64,000 nucleotides of DNA, from the NCBI GenBank assembly GCA_947652115.1, contig OX393569.1:18942270-19006269 (forward strand). Direction: 5' to 3'. Below are positions 1-11,400 of the stretch, piece after piece. The DNA is from Blastomussa wellsi (Eukaryota; Cnidaria; Anthozoa; Scleractinia; Plerogyridae). The notes under the pieces were generated by a model. The model was not told the origin of the DNA and did no database searches. It saw only the letters and a program-made list of their open reading frames with translations. Position numbers and translations under genes: made by a program. Positions within the stretch are counted from its first letter, which is position 1. Each line of letters opens with the position of its first letter.

Positions 1-1290
1 ATTTTCGGGAGTTCTCCCTTTCCCACCATCCAAACCCTCCAGTTAATTGCCATCAGTGTAATTACCTTACTTGTCATTTCGACATGTTAAATATTTTTAT
101 TGCTGCTTTTCAAGGAAATGAAAAACAGTGAGATACCACCGGATCAACCACAAGGGTATGTATAACTGTATGTATGCAGTGGTGTTAAAGTTGCTCGTAA
201 AGCTTCGATGACAACTTGTTTTCCTTTTTTCTAAACAAACTGTGATCGTCTGCATAGCATAACAGGTGACCTTAGAAACAGAAGCACCCGTAAAAACCAT
301 TAATTTTGCCTGTCACGTCAAGTACCATGCAAGCAGTGGTTTCACGTCAAGTGGTATGGGCAACCAAATGACACTGAAGTGACACACTGAGGGAGTCTGG
401 GTCGTTGTTGCCTGAATACTTTGGAATTAACGTTGGCAGTTTTTGGCCTTCCCTCCAAGCTTCTCTTCAATAGAGTTACAAGTTCTCATATGTACGACTG
501 TGAATTTGACCATGCTGTCATGCAGGGCGTTTTTCAGTTTGTGTGCTACACTTGCATTTATCAGTGAAGTTTCAAAGTGACGCGTGATTGTCGAACCATG
601 TGCGGGTTCGTTATCGTGCATGAACAAAACGACAACACGAAAATAATTGACATTCTAGAACCGTTATCATCATAGTTAACTGTTACAGGTTCATTCTTCA
701 CTGGATGACTCCGAAACTCTGTTCCGTCTTTTTCCTTTTTTATATCACATCTGCATGTATTTTCATGTTTAATCTTAATTGGATTTTTCACTACATTTGA
801 TTTTCGCAGGGGAAAGGAGATCACGGTACGTAGGTCAAAACCAGCAACAAGAACTGAGTTTTTCTTTGATTATAGTTTTTGCAAACTCTCCATATTTTAT
901 AGATGTGAAATGCTCATATAATAATTTAATAATAATTTATTGGCTTGTATATATAGCGGACAATGCGTAATGATCATTTATCGTCACTTATAATTCACCA
1001 AGATTTTTTTCTGCCTTCGTTTTGAATAATATATGAACCTGGGAGAGAAGCCAACATTTTTTATATCTGGGAAGAATTACTCTTCCCTCTACCGAGAAAA
1101 CTTTGCAATTTCTTATAAACTGCTTGAAGCTCGCTATGTTTTTAAGAATTGTGTGAAACGCTCACCCCAGGGGATCCTTTTGGCATTAACCTACCTTCAA
1201 GGACCACCCTTTCTCCATATAAACATCTAACTTAAAAGAATAACTTTTCTGATAATACCTGATGATCCTATACCAAGCTAAAACGCCATT
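1..1290. other. Intergenic stretch without a supported gene
   Basis: I find no exon with a recognisable protein match and no RNA gene here. Open frames are short (under 90 codons) and overlap on both strands, as expected by chance in AT-rich DNA. A short frame at 115-168 ends in a stop and lies after a weak AG acceptor. It could be the terminal exon of an upstream gene but has no recognisable content. Confidence 0.5.
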
Positions 1291-1309
1291 TTAAATAGTA
1301 ACGCCTGTG

Positions 1310-1444
1310 GAACATGTTGTCTTTGTAACTTTAGTCTAGTTTTAATTAATGTCTTAATGTCTTTGTATTTGTGTTGTGTCAGGTCTCTATTTAAACTAGC
1401 TCTGCTAAATTGGATGCCCCTGGATAAATAAATAAATAAAAAAA
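1310..1444 (+). mobile_element. LINE-like 3' tail ending in (TAAA)n
   Basis: The stretch ends in a run of TAAA units directly after a line typical of retrotransposon 3' UTRs (a short unique stretch, then a 4-bp repeated tail). Target-primed LINE insertions of the CR1/L2 type often end in such tails. No reverse-transcriptase frame is visible upstream, so this would be a strongly 5'-truncated copy. Assignment is by form only. Confidence 0.4.
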
Positions 1445-2004
1445 ACATATGGCACGGCTTGCCTTGTAGACGAATAAGGGGGACTCCTCATTACATTCCA
1501 TGTGAATTGAAAAGTCAATTGAAAATTTAAGTTTGAACGAAAATCCTGTGGGTTGACCATAAGTATTTTCTTTTTGAGGGACAGCCTCAGTGGCCACCCG
1601 TATTGCACTTTGCAGGATCTTACAAAGGCGTTTTTCGAAAATGGAAAAGGAGAATCTCAAGAAAGGTATGGCAGTTTAATTACAAAACATCATTACTTAT
1701 AGCAAAGTCGTATGCTCAAAGCTCACCATCATGGCCAAGTCACGTTTTCATTCCACGAGGGTATTCTCTTCATCTGACTGCTGAGGTAATTTGCTCAATA
1801 TAAAATTTAGAACCTTGGACATCAAAAGCGACGCTGGGCAACGATGGTGAAACTACAATCTTGGACAGAGCTGTTGGGACATAATAATTAGGTGGATCAA
1901 TTGCAAAACTCATTTTCTCCAATCCCCGTACCCCTCCCCATATCAATGTTACGTTGTACTTGTGAAACCAAAGCCGGGTAATTGAAAGTCCCATAAAATT
2001 TAGC

Positions 2005-2168
2005 AGTGGTGTGGGTTGAGTTGGTTGTTGGTTCTCTTCTCACTCCGAGGGTTTTTCTTCGGGTTCTCTGGTTTTTCTTTTAGCTTCCTTCTCAATTCAA
2101 GAACACACACTTCCAAATTCCAATTCGACTGGATAGAGAACCCGCATGAAAACCAACTGACGTTGATG
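2005..2168 (+). mobile_element. SINE body, family A (head missing)
   Basis: This stretch matches, with moderate divergence, the body of the tRNA-headed SINE seen in reverse orientation at 52800-53022. Shared blocks include GTGGGTTGA, TTGTTGGTTCTC, GGTTCTC and CCAAATTCCAATTC in the same order. The tRNA-like head present in the 52.9-kb copy is absent, so this is a 5'-truncated copy. Confidence 0.6.
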
Positions 2169-2169
2169 T

Positions 2170-3330
2170 GGCGTCCTCTCTAAATATCGTTATTTATTTA
2201 ATAGTTTTGTCCAGTTTTGTGCAAAACGGTCCATAAGGGCTATTCAGTTATTCTTTTTTTATTTATCAGCAGATTGCCGAACACCAAAGCAAGGAAAAAT
2301 AACAAGAAAAATGAACATTCTTTCAAGTATATTGTGTAATACAGGCGAAGGTCTGCATAGTCATTTGCCCTGTACATTCTGCCTTTATTCGCCGCCTATA
2401 CCGAACGTATTTATGAGTAGAAATAAAATAAAGGATAGAAATTAACCTGGAACTGTTGTATTCTCAAAACTAACTTAAATTTACTCTTAAATTAATTATA
2501 AATCCCCAGTTTCAAAACTGAACTCTCTCTTCAACAGGTGTATTTGTATATATTTTTAAAGTGTATATCATATGGCACTAAATTTATTTTTGTGCATTTT
2601 CCTTCCTTGGTATGTGTCAAAAACGAAAACCCATTTTTAATTTCCAAAAAATTAGATGATTTTTGCAGCCGAAATACAGCTAATTTCCCTTTTCAGGTCG
2701 CCTCCCGTGTATTTCTTCTACGTGCAGCTTCAGTTGTGAGAATCATTTAGCAGGAAGTTCCCAAAATAATTATTTTTGACTGCCTGCTTCACACGTTTCA
2801 CAGTGCTTATCAAACACAGTGACTTCACAGGATTGTTTGACCGCGCGATCTCTGGGACAATTCCTAGGTCAAAGGGACGCGTATTTTGAACCAAAAAGTG
2901 GTTTCAAGATATCTTCACGGTCGATAACCTTCAAAATCCTTTTTCCAATATTATAAACAAACAAAGGCATTGGGGAAAAATTGTGCCATATACACCTTAA
3001 ATTTGAAGGCGAGTTCAGTGGCCCAGCATTGTTTTATTTCCAACATACATGCCAAGTTTCCTAGAAAATGTTCACAGCTCAGAATAGCCTGTGAAACAAG
3101 TCTTTCCTGCATAGCGCGCGCGATCTTCTTATCGCTTTTTCGCCGTGCACGCGAAAATGACCGAAAATTGAAACGGGAGCAAATGAAAAACATATAGCAT
3201 GACCGAGACGACGTTACTTGGGTCACTGCCTCGTCTGCAGACATCGGTCTCTCAACGTTTCATGAGATTGACAGTGGGCGATTTGCTTGGCATTGATGCT
3301 GTGATGCTGACGCTCGCTCCCTGACTATCA
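2170..3330. other. Intergenic stretch, no gene recognised
   Basis: No exon with recognisable protein similarity is seen. The two frames at 2951-3244 and 2970-3197 are opposite-strand shadows of each other and resemble nothing known. A GC-rich CGCGCG patch near 3112-3122 is isolated. Confidence 0.45.
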
Positions 3331-3334
3331 ACCC

Positions 3335-3856
3335 CCCGCGGTCCCAGACTCGTACCCAGTCGCTATTTACTGGTTTGGGGACGAGAGAACATTGAGATGC
3401 GCGGGGTTTCATGGGAGGGGATGATAGGGATAGTGAGCTATTTTTCCTTTGACCCTGCCCATGACACTCCGCGCACCTCAGTCGTCCCTAGTATCCAATC
3501 CTCTGTCATTCCCTGAACCCATCATTCTCGTCACCAGAACCGCTTGTTCCTCTTAGCAGGCTGGGCCTGTGCACGAGGAACAAGTGGCTCTGAGGACACA
3601 TGATTCAATTGGTTTAAATCTAACAAAGGGAGTCCAATCACATCCACCGTTTTAAACGTGCTAACGACAAATGTTTTTAAAACGGCTGATGTGATTGGAC
3701 TCCCTTTTGTTTGATTTCAGCGAATCGAATCTTGTGTTCCCAGAGCCACTTGTTCCTCGTGCACAGGCCCAGCCGGCTAAGAGGGACAAGCGGCTCTGGG
3801 ATGATGCGAATGTGAATCATAAATAGCGACTGGGTACGAGTTTGCCGCGGTCCCGT
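3335..3856. mobile_element. Nested foldback element
   Basis: Outer arms at about 3335-3372 and 3823-3856 are inverted copies of each other (cores CCGCGGTCCC and ACCCAGTCGCTATTT). Inside sits a second inverted-repeat element, 3533-3812. Its ends read CATTCTCGTC on the left and a decayed GCGAATG on the right, and its internal arms contain GGAGTCCAATCACAT and the reverse complement. The inner element belongs to the same family as 14297-14615. There is no coding capacity, so this is a MITE inside a MITE. Confidence 0.7.
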
Positions 3857-4036
3857 AATACGAGTACTTGGCCTGCTCTGCCCCGTCCCCAGGCAGCTGT
3901 CAGTCAAGGCATAAAGGCGACAAGCGGTTCTGTTTTTCTAACGTAGCGTTTGATATCGTTGGGCTATTTCTTGTAGGAAGTGAAGGTGTGCGGAGTTTGC
4001 CCCCGCAGACAAAAAATCCTGGGTACGGCCCTGATC

Positions 4037-5105
4037 GTATATCTCCCTACTTACGTAGGGAGATACGCCATCATATATCTTCCTACACCTCCATACGCAA
4101 CCATATACCTCCCTAAACCTTCATACGCCATCACATACCTTCCTAGACCTTCATAAGCCATCATATACCTCCCTATCCCTTCATACGCCATCATATACCT
4201 CCCTACCCCTTCACACGCCATCATATACCTTCCTACACCTTTATACGCCATCATATACCTCCCTAGACCTTCATACGCCATCATATACCTCCCTATCCCT
4301 TCATACGCCATCATATACCTCCCTACCCCTTCATACGCCATCATATACCTTCCTACACCTTCAAACGCAAACATATACCTCCCTACACCTTCATACGCAA
4401 TCATATACCTTCCTACACCTTCATACGCCATCATATACCTTCCTACCCTTCATACGCCATCATATACCTTCCTACACCTTCATACGCCATCATATACCTT
4501 CCTACACCTTCATACGCCATCATATACCTCCCTACCCCTTCATATGTCATCATATACCTTCCTACACCTTTATACGCTATCGTATATCTCCCTACACCTT
4601 CATACGCCACCATATACCTCACTACACCTTCATACGCCATCATATACCTTCCTACACCTTCATACTCTATAATATACCTCCCTACACCTTCATACTCTAT
4701 AATATATCTTCCTACACCTTCATACTCTATAACATGCCTCACTACACCTTCATACTCTATAATATACCTTCCTATACCTTCATACACCATCATATACCTC
4801 CCTACACCTTCATACACCATCAGAAACCTTCCTACACCTTCAAAGGCTTCATACGCCATCATATACCTTCCTACACCTTCATACACCATCATATACCTCC
4901 CTACACCTTCATAAGCCATTATATACCTTCCTACACCTTCATACTTTACTACTACTCTATCATATACCTCCCTACACTTTCATACGCAAACATATAACTC
5001 CCTAAACCTTCATACGCCATCATATATCTTCCTACACCTTCATACTCTATAATATACCTGCCTACACCTTCATACTCTATCATATACCTCCCTACATCTT
5101 CATAG
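4037..5105. repeat. 30-bp minisatellite, about 35 copies
   Basis: A 30-bp unit of the form CCTACACCTTCATACGCCAT plus CATATACCTT is repeated head to tail with about 10-15 percent variation. Because the unit length is a multiple of three and lacks stops, long frames appear on both strands; on the minus strand they read as repeats of MAYEGVGRYM. The left edge (about 4039-4066) is a short palindrome centred on TACGTA, which may be where the array began. I treat the frames as a by-product of the repeat, not a gene. Confidence 0.95.
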
Positions 5106-5442
5106 TAAAAACCAAAAACTTTTAGTTAGCCTGCTAAGATCAATTATATGGTATCTTTGACCTCTTTTAACGTTGCCATAGCAACGAATCTTGACGTCAC
5201 TCGGGCATCGATATTTTTATCAGTAAAATCTACACACATTTATCCCAAAAGTTTCCCTTCAGCATGATTGATAGAATTCAGAAGACAGAGATATGTAAGC
5301 CATTATGAGCCACCTGATGACCAATCTCTGTCTAATGACAAATTCTCGGGCTCCTCGGTCAGCGGTTGGTCGCCAGGTGGCACGCTAGATTGCCTAAAGC
5401 TCGTTCCATTCCTCACTCGATTAAGAAACATTCCTTTCCAAG

Positions 5443-8400
5443 ATGGCGGACTGTGGTGTCGAAAGTGATCTGTTGTCAGAAATACAGAATGCATTCAATA
5501 GCGATACGAAAAATCTTCTCGTTCAGAACGTGGGAACACAGTATGATCCACTTGAAGTCTGTTTAGATAGAAATGTTGCGGAAACAGTGAACCACGTTTA
5601 CAAACACAAGGTATGAAATCTGAATTGATTTGATCAATGGCCAGTACAGTGTATGGTAATTAAATTTAAGCTTAGTTACGGTCTGTAGTTTTGTGGGAAT
5701 CTTCTTATTAAAGGTCAATACAGCTTGAAAGAAATTTCCCTTAAAATGAAATATAAACGTTATGTTTTACTGACGTGTTTAATATTAATAATGCATGATT
5801 ATTAAAAGTTCAGTCAAGTCTCTAGAACCCTAGAATATCTTCCATTTGACAATGCAAGAACCATTCTACAAATTGTCCCGTATCCGTGATATCCATATAA
5901 TACTTTTTTAAAGGATATTTTCATGGCAAATTCTTGTGTTTACCCAAGTTTAATACTTGTTCTGGCAATTCTAAATAGTTATTAATGTTTGTTTGCTTAC
6001 TGTAGGCTGGCTTATTCGTGCCATTTAACAAAGAATTAGAGCTACATGTACTATGTATTCAGTAAATATAATAATATATATTTGTTAGTTTTCAAAAGTC
6101 TGAATTCAAAAACAAACAAGAAACATTTCACTGATTTTCTTTTAGATTCAGCCCACATACATGTCTTTAGTAAATAGCAACCAGTAATGACAATCTCCTA
6201 GCATAAATGCAAATGCCTCAATCTGATTGGCTGAGCTACTGCACACTATCAGCCATTATAGTTCACCACTAAATCTTCTCCGATTCTCATTGCTCTAAAT
6301 TAAACATGTGACGTGATAGTGTTCTTAAAACTAGCATATTTGCCCGAGAACCATGCTGCACCTTTTTTCCAAAAATCGTTGCTCAAAATCAGGGGTGCTG
6401 CTTATCTGTGGGAACATTTGAAAAAAGGTGCCGTGAATTTCAATGAATTGACACTTTTATGGAAAAGTATGTAAATAAAGATTACACAAAACTGCAAGAG
6501 AGTGCTGGTCATTGCTTGACTCCTAAAAAAGTCGTGTTTGATGTAAGTGTACTGCTTTTAATATTATGGCGCTTACATTTGTTGCTGCCGCTAAAAGCAT
6601 TAAACCATCTTCGTAAACAAATCCTCCAAGTGGTTTATAGTCACTTTTCTCGAACAGGAAAACGTTACACAGCACAGAATTTTCATTCCCTGCAAAGTTG
6701 TTTGCAGCGTCGACGACAATCCTCTAGGAGCATGAAAATACCACGCTATTCTCGAGTGTTTGCAGTAGATTGCCCACTGTTTCCTCGTTGTTCAGCACTT
6801 TGATAGCAAATTTGTCGAACTGATTACAAAGCTCTCTTTGTGCTACAAGTTTATCTTCGACAAATGACTTACAAATCTCTTTGTACATATGACAGCCACG
6901 AACTCGAACGCCTCCATCTTGTTTCACTTTTAAGCAATAAACAAACTCGTTCAAGCTAATGCCTGGTTACTAAGATACGAACGTTTCGCAACGTTTCGCA
7001 TTGTCACGCAAAAATCTGTGGAAAAAAAGTGTTGAAAGAAGAAATTCCTGTTGACAAATGCCAGAAAAAGATCAATGATACACTGTATTTCAAAGTTCCA
7101 TTATATTAAAGCGGTAAAATTGTGGGTAAGACTTTGAAGTATTTTCCATTTCAATGTTATGGTGTCTCAAGACTCGACCTTGGATTTTGTTTGATTTCTT
7201 TCAAAAAACTTGTTTTTCCAAAATTTTAGTTGCTAAATTCAGGGTGCGGCTTATCTGTGGGTGTTTACAGTATTTGTTTTAAGAACATCAAATTTCTGCG
7301 GGGCAACTATCAGCCGATAGTTCCTTGACAGAAACACTCTATTGTTTAATTAGAGTGCAGTGGCTGAAGGTCGTTTTCAAAATGCTAATGTCTTCGCGCT
7401 TTAGTGAAGTTTCGCGGGAAGATTTAGACCTTTTTCACTGACACACGATTCATTTGTTATGATTTTTACTAAAACAATTAGATTATTCACTCGAGATTTC
7501 TATGAGGTGATAGTTGATGAGGCCTTTGGGCCTTATCACGGATTTTGACCCCACTTAATGGTTAGGCAAAGCAGTCAGAAATTACAGTGTTTGTATGGGA
7601 ATCTGATGGGAAATAACGTTTTTATTACACAATTTATAAATTGCTGTGCAGAAGATTGTATTTAGCAAGTTTGAAGAATGATGCCCGGTTTAAGTTTTTA
7701 ATTTTCTGTGCATTAATTTTGTCTGTAAATTTGGGTGGGTTGACATGGTTTGCACGAATAAAAAAAAGACAAATGTATGGGAAATAAAAAACTAACTGAG
7801 AGTCTTCTATCCCAGCTAAATTCTAAAAACTTGGGGAATACAATCTTGTGCCAGTACATGTATTTTAACATTGTGATTAATAAATTGTGTAAACTTACAA
7901 AACAGAAGTGCTGTGAGGTGTTGAGTTCAATGTTCAGTAATAATAAACTATCGCTATACATTGTAGCTGTTTAGGTTGAGTGTTTGTCTCAAAATATGCA
8001 TTCTGCAATTATCATATTCAATTGATAAACGAAAAACATGGTTTCCATGTATTAAATTGTTCTATCAGGTTAATGAAGTTAAACCTGTTACAAACCAGAA
8101 AGCTTCAGGAAGGTGTTGGATTTTTGCATTCTTGAATGCAATTCGTCAGAAGTTTGTTCAACATTTCAACTTGGAAGACTTTGAATTTAGCCAACAGTTT
8201 CTCTACTTCTGGGACCGAATTGAAAGGGCATATTTTTTCATCAATGCTTATGAAGAACTTGCAAGGAAAGGAGAAGAGCCAGATGGACGTTTAATGATGT
8301 TTCTATTGTCCAATCCATTGAACGATGGTGGACAATGGGACATGCTTATTAACCTTGTGGAAAAATATGGTTTGGTACCCAAGGCAGTTTGGCCTGAAGC

Positions 8401-11400
8401 ATTCACTTCTGGAAGGTCCATGCGCCTGAGGAAAATTATGAATTACAAGGTATGTCATGTCTTTGTAATTTGTTTACTCAGGCAGGTAGATGACTACTTG
8501 TAAATACATTTCTTGCTTTCCAGTAATATGGTAAAGTTGTAATAATTTCACATATTTCGGGACTAATCTTTCCATTCAAAAGGCCTACTGTATTGAACAG
8601 GCTTGTCATTTTTCAAGTGCTAGAGTTTTTATTAAAATAATCTCTGAGTTAGTATCTGCCGCACTCCTCCGCAGCCCTTATCTTGTCGTATATTGTGATG
8701 TCGAGGTGGCCTCTCCTAAAAGCCTAGTGGTTTCCTGAGGTCTCCTCGCCTAACAACCTGCTGTATATCTTTAAAAAACTTGTAACATAAAGGCAAATAA
8801 ATTAAATGAAAATGAAAAAGTGTCAATTGATTGATCGACTAACTGATTGATTCATTCCTTCATTTATTCATTTACTAACTGACTTGCTGATTGATTGACT
8901 GTCTGACTGATTGGTTGTCTGACTGACTGACTGACTCACTGACTTATCAGGACTGATTGGTTGGTTGGTTGGTTGGTTGGTCGGTTGGTATAATTTGCTT
9001 GACTGATTGATTTGCGTGCACAATCACCATATTACAAATGAAGGTTGTGTGGATTGTTCTCATCTACAGGCGTTTCAGCATCTTGTTGAAAATGGCTTTT
9101 TTCATTTCTTCCAGTTGCGAGAATACGCTGTGCAGCTAAAAGAACTAGTGGACAAGAAATCCAGTGAAACTGAAATGAAAGAAGCCAAGAGAAGAATGAT
9201 GACCGAGGTGATTCAACGATGCCAAGAAATATTAATGCATTATTTTACACCTTTTAAAACTTATAACCATTAAATTATTTTTTATTTCCTCAGGTATACA
9301 GGGTAACCAGCATTTGTCTTGGCACTCCACCCAAGTCATTTGACTGGGAATATACTGACAAAAGTAAAAAGTACTGCATGCTAACAGGAATAACACCTCT
9401 CCAGTTCTACAATGAACACGTCAAACCAGTTTACAACCCTTTAGACAAGGTACGTGTTACAAAAGTGTGAATTTAGTAACATGTAAAATCATTCGTCCAA
9501 AGTTTGAGATAACAATTTTTCAGGTACCTAATCATGATAAGTCTACTCTCTCTCATAAAATTACTGAGACACTACAAGCACTCTCACAGCTGTGTTTAGA
9601 TGAGAGTATTTTAACGAATGGGAAAGAGAATGAATATTTTGATTCTGGTTACATTGCAGGTGTGTTTAGTAAATGACCCTCGAAATAATTACAACATGCT
9701 GCTCACAGTAGAGTACCTCAGTAACATGGTAAATGGACGGCTTGTTTTGTACAATAACCAATCTGTGGAAGTTCTGAAGAAGCTTGCAGCTGCATCTCTC
9801 AAAGACAATGAGGTAATACAACTGCCGGGTGTTCTTCACCATTGACCACATTCACTGTAAGTGTAAGCTTTTACTACACTCGGGTAGGGCAAAAAATTGT
9901 GGGACAATTACCAAGAAATTTCCCAAGTGTTGCATAGCATACCACCTCACTCACCTACACCAACATCCTGCTGCACCCTTCCCCTAAGACCTGCTTGTAA
10001 AAAAAATGACAATATAGTACCCATAAAATACAGATAACACACATCTGACATCAGACTTTTATCGAGTGGAACAAGAGCTAACTTTTAGTGAAATGTTTTC
10101 TATTTAAATTGCACCCTTTACTCGTGTTGTAATGCCTTGGTGTTCTCAGGCAGTTTGGTTTGGTTGTGATGTTGGAAAACACTTCGAAAGAAAAAGCGGA
10201 GCACTTCATCTTGACATGTGAGTTATTAAACTTCTGGAAACCTAGTAATTTCAACTCATGATTTCAGTACCTACTGGTATATAATAATGAAACTTAAAGA
10301 GCATTGGGGAGAATTAATGAAGAGAAGGCCATAAATCTACCCGAATAGCCTTCAAAATGTTTACTTTAAAACTGTAACCACTGCTTGGTTAGCTCAGTTG
10401 GTTGGTCACCAGACTGCCGTGTGGGAGGTCGAGGGTTTGATTCCCCTGACCGGACCAATACTCAGGGTCTTAAAATAACTGAGGAGAACGTGCTGCCTTC
10501 AAATGGTTAGGCGTTCAAGTCTTCTTGGATAAGGACTATAAACCGTAGGCCCCGTCTCCTGTACCTTCAGTGTTACATTGCTAGCAGGGGATGTTAAAGA
10601 GCCCACACACTTCTCGTAAAGAGTAGGGCTCGGAGTTCCCAGTGTTTCTGTCTGGCCTTGGTTGAATGTTTTGTATTTCATGGGTTGGTGCTTTAATAAG
10701 GGCTTACAAGCCTGTTTGCGCCTTTCTCCCTTGGACTGATCTGTCCAGAAAATGCTTAAAGTAATTAGCAGTGCTGTCCCCAGTGAGCCCATGATCGTTC
10801 TGGTCTATGTCAGGGATGGAGACCAGAGTACTCATCCTGTAACTATCAGCCAATTCGATTTGTCGGATTTGACAATGAGTCCACTGTTGGAGGTGACCAG
10901 TGGTCTCGATTCTTGGTGCTAACCAAAAGAATCGACAAGAGCGTTTAATACCCAGTTAGTTTTTCCGCTTGTGGAACACTATTTCTGATTGGTTATCCAT
11001 TCAACTGGTGGTGGTTGCAGTGTTTTCACTGGTTCCTTTACAACGGAAATCGAATGTCATTTGGATGTTAAATATCGGGATTTGCATACACAGGCAGGAA
11101 GACAATTGGTTGCATTGGCTGTGAGAGTCTCGTTGATATAACTCTATACACAATAGTGAGACAGCTGGTTGCAGAATCTCGTATCCATTATACACATACA
11201 GGGAGACAGATGGTTTCAGTGGCACCTCTACTTAGCGTACACTTTCTCTGGTTCCAGTGTGTCTGCTTGCAGAGGAGATGTTGAATTATAGAGCCCACTA
11301 AAGTGGGCAATGTCACGTGTAGGGGCAGGGACTTTCGGGAAGATCAGTCTGGTGTCTCAGGCCTGATCTATCTCCACCACTAAGGCCCCGTCATTTGAAA

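Noticed and set aside
115..168. Terminal exon of a gene to the left (frame EMKNSEIPPDQPQGYV then stop)
   Set aside because: Weak AAG acceptor, very short, no recognisable domain; cannot be supported from this window.
4051..4919. Long minus-strand frames of MAYEGVGRYM repeats as a repetitive protein gene
   Set aside because: The frames follow from a 30-bp tandem repeat without stops. The opposite strand is equally open, and no start context, splice signal or flanking coding sequence supports a gene.
4037..5105. CRISPR-like array
   Set aside because: Units are contiguous without unique spacers, and the DNA is eukaryotic.
7976..8503. Stand-alone 175-codon protease fragment
   Set aside because: It is BLMH exon 2 with intron on both sides; the neighbouring exons join in frame.
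10383..10455. tRNA gene
   Set aside because: A and B boxes are present, but the acceptor and anticodon stems do not form and the sequence continues into a repeated SINE body.
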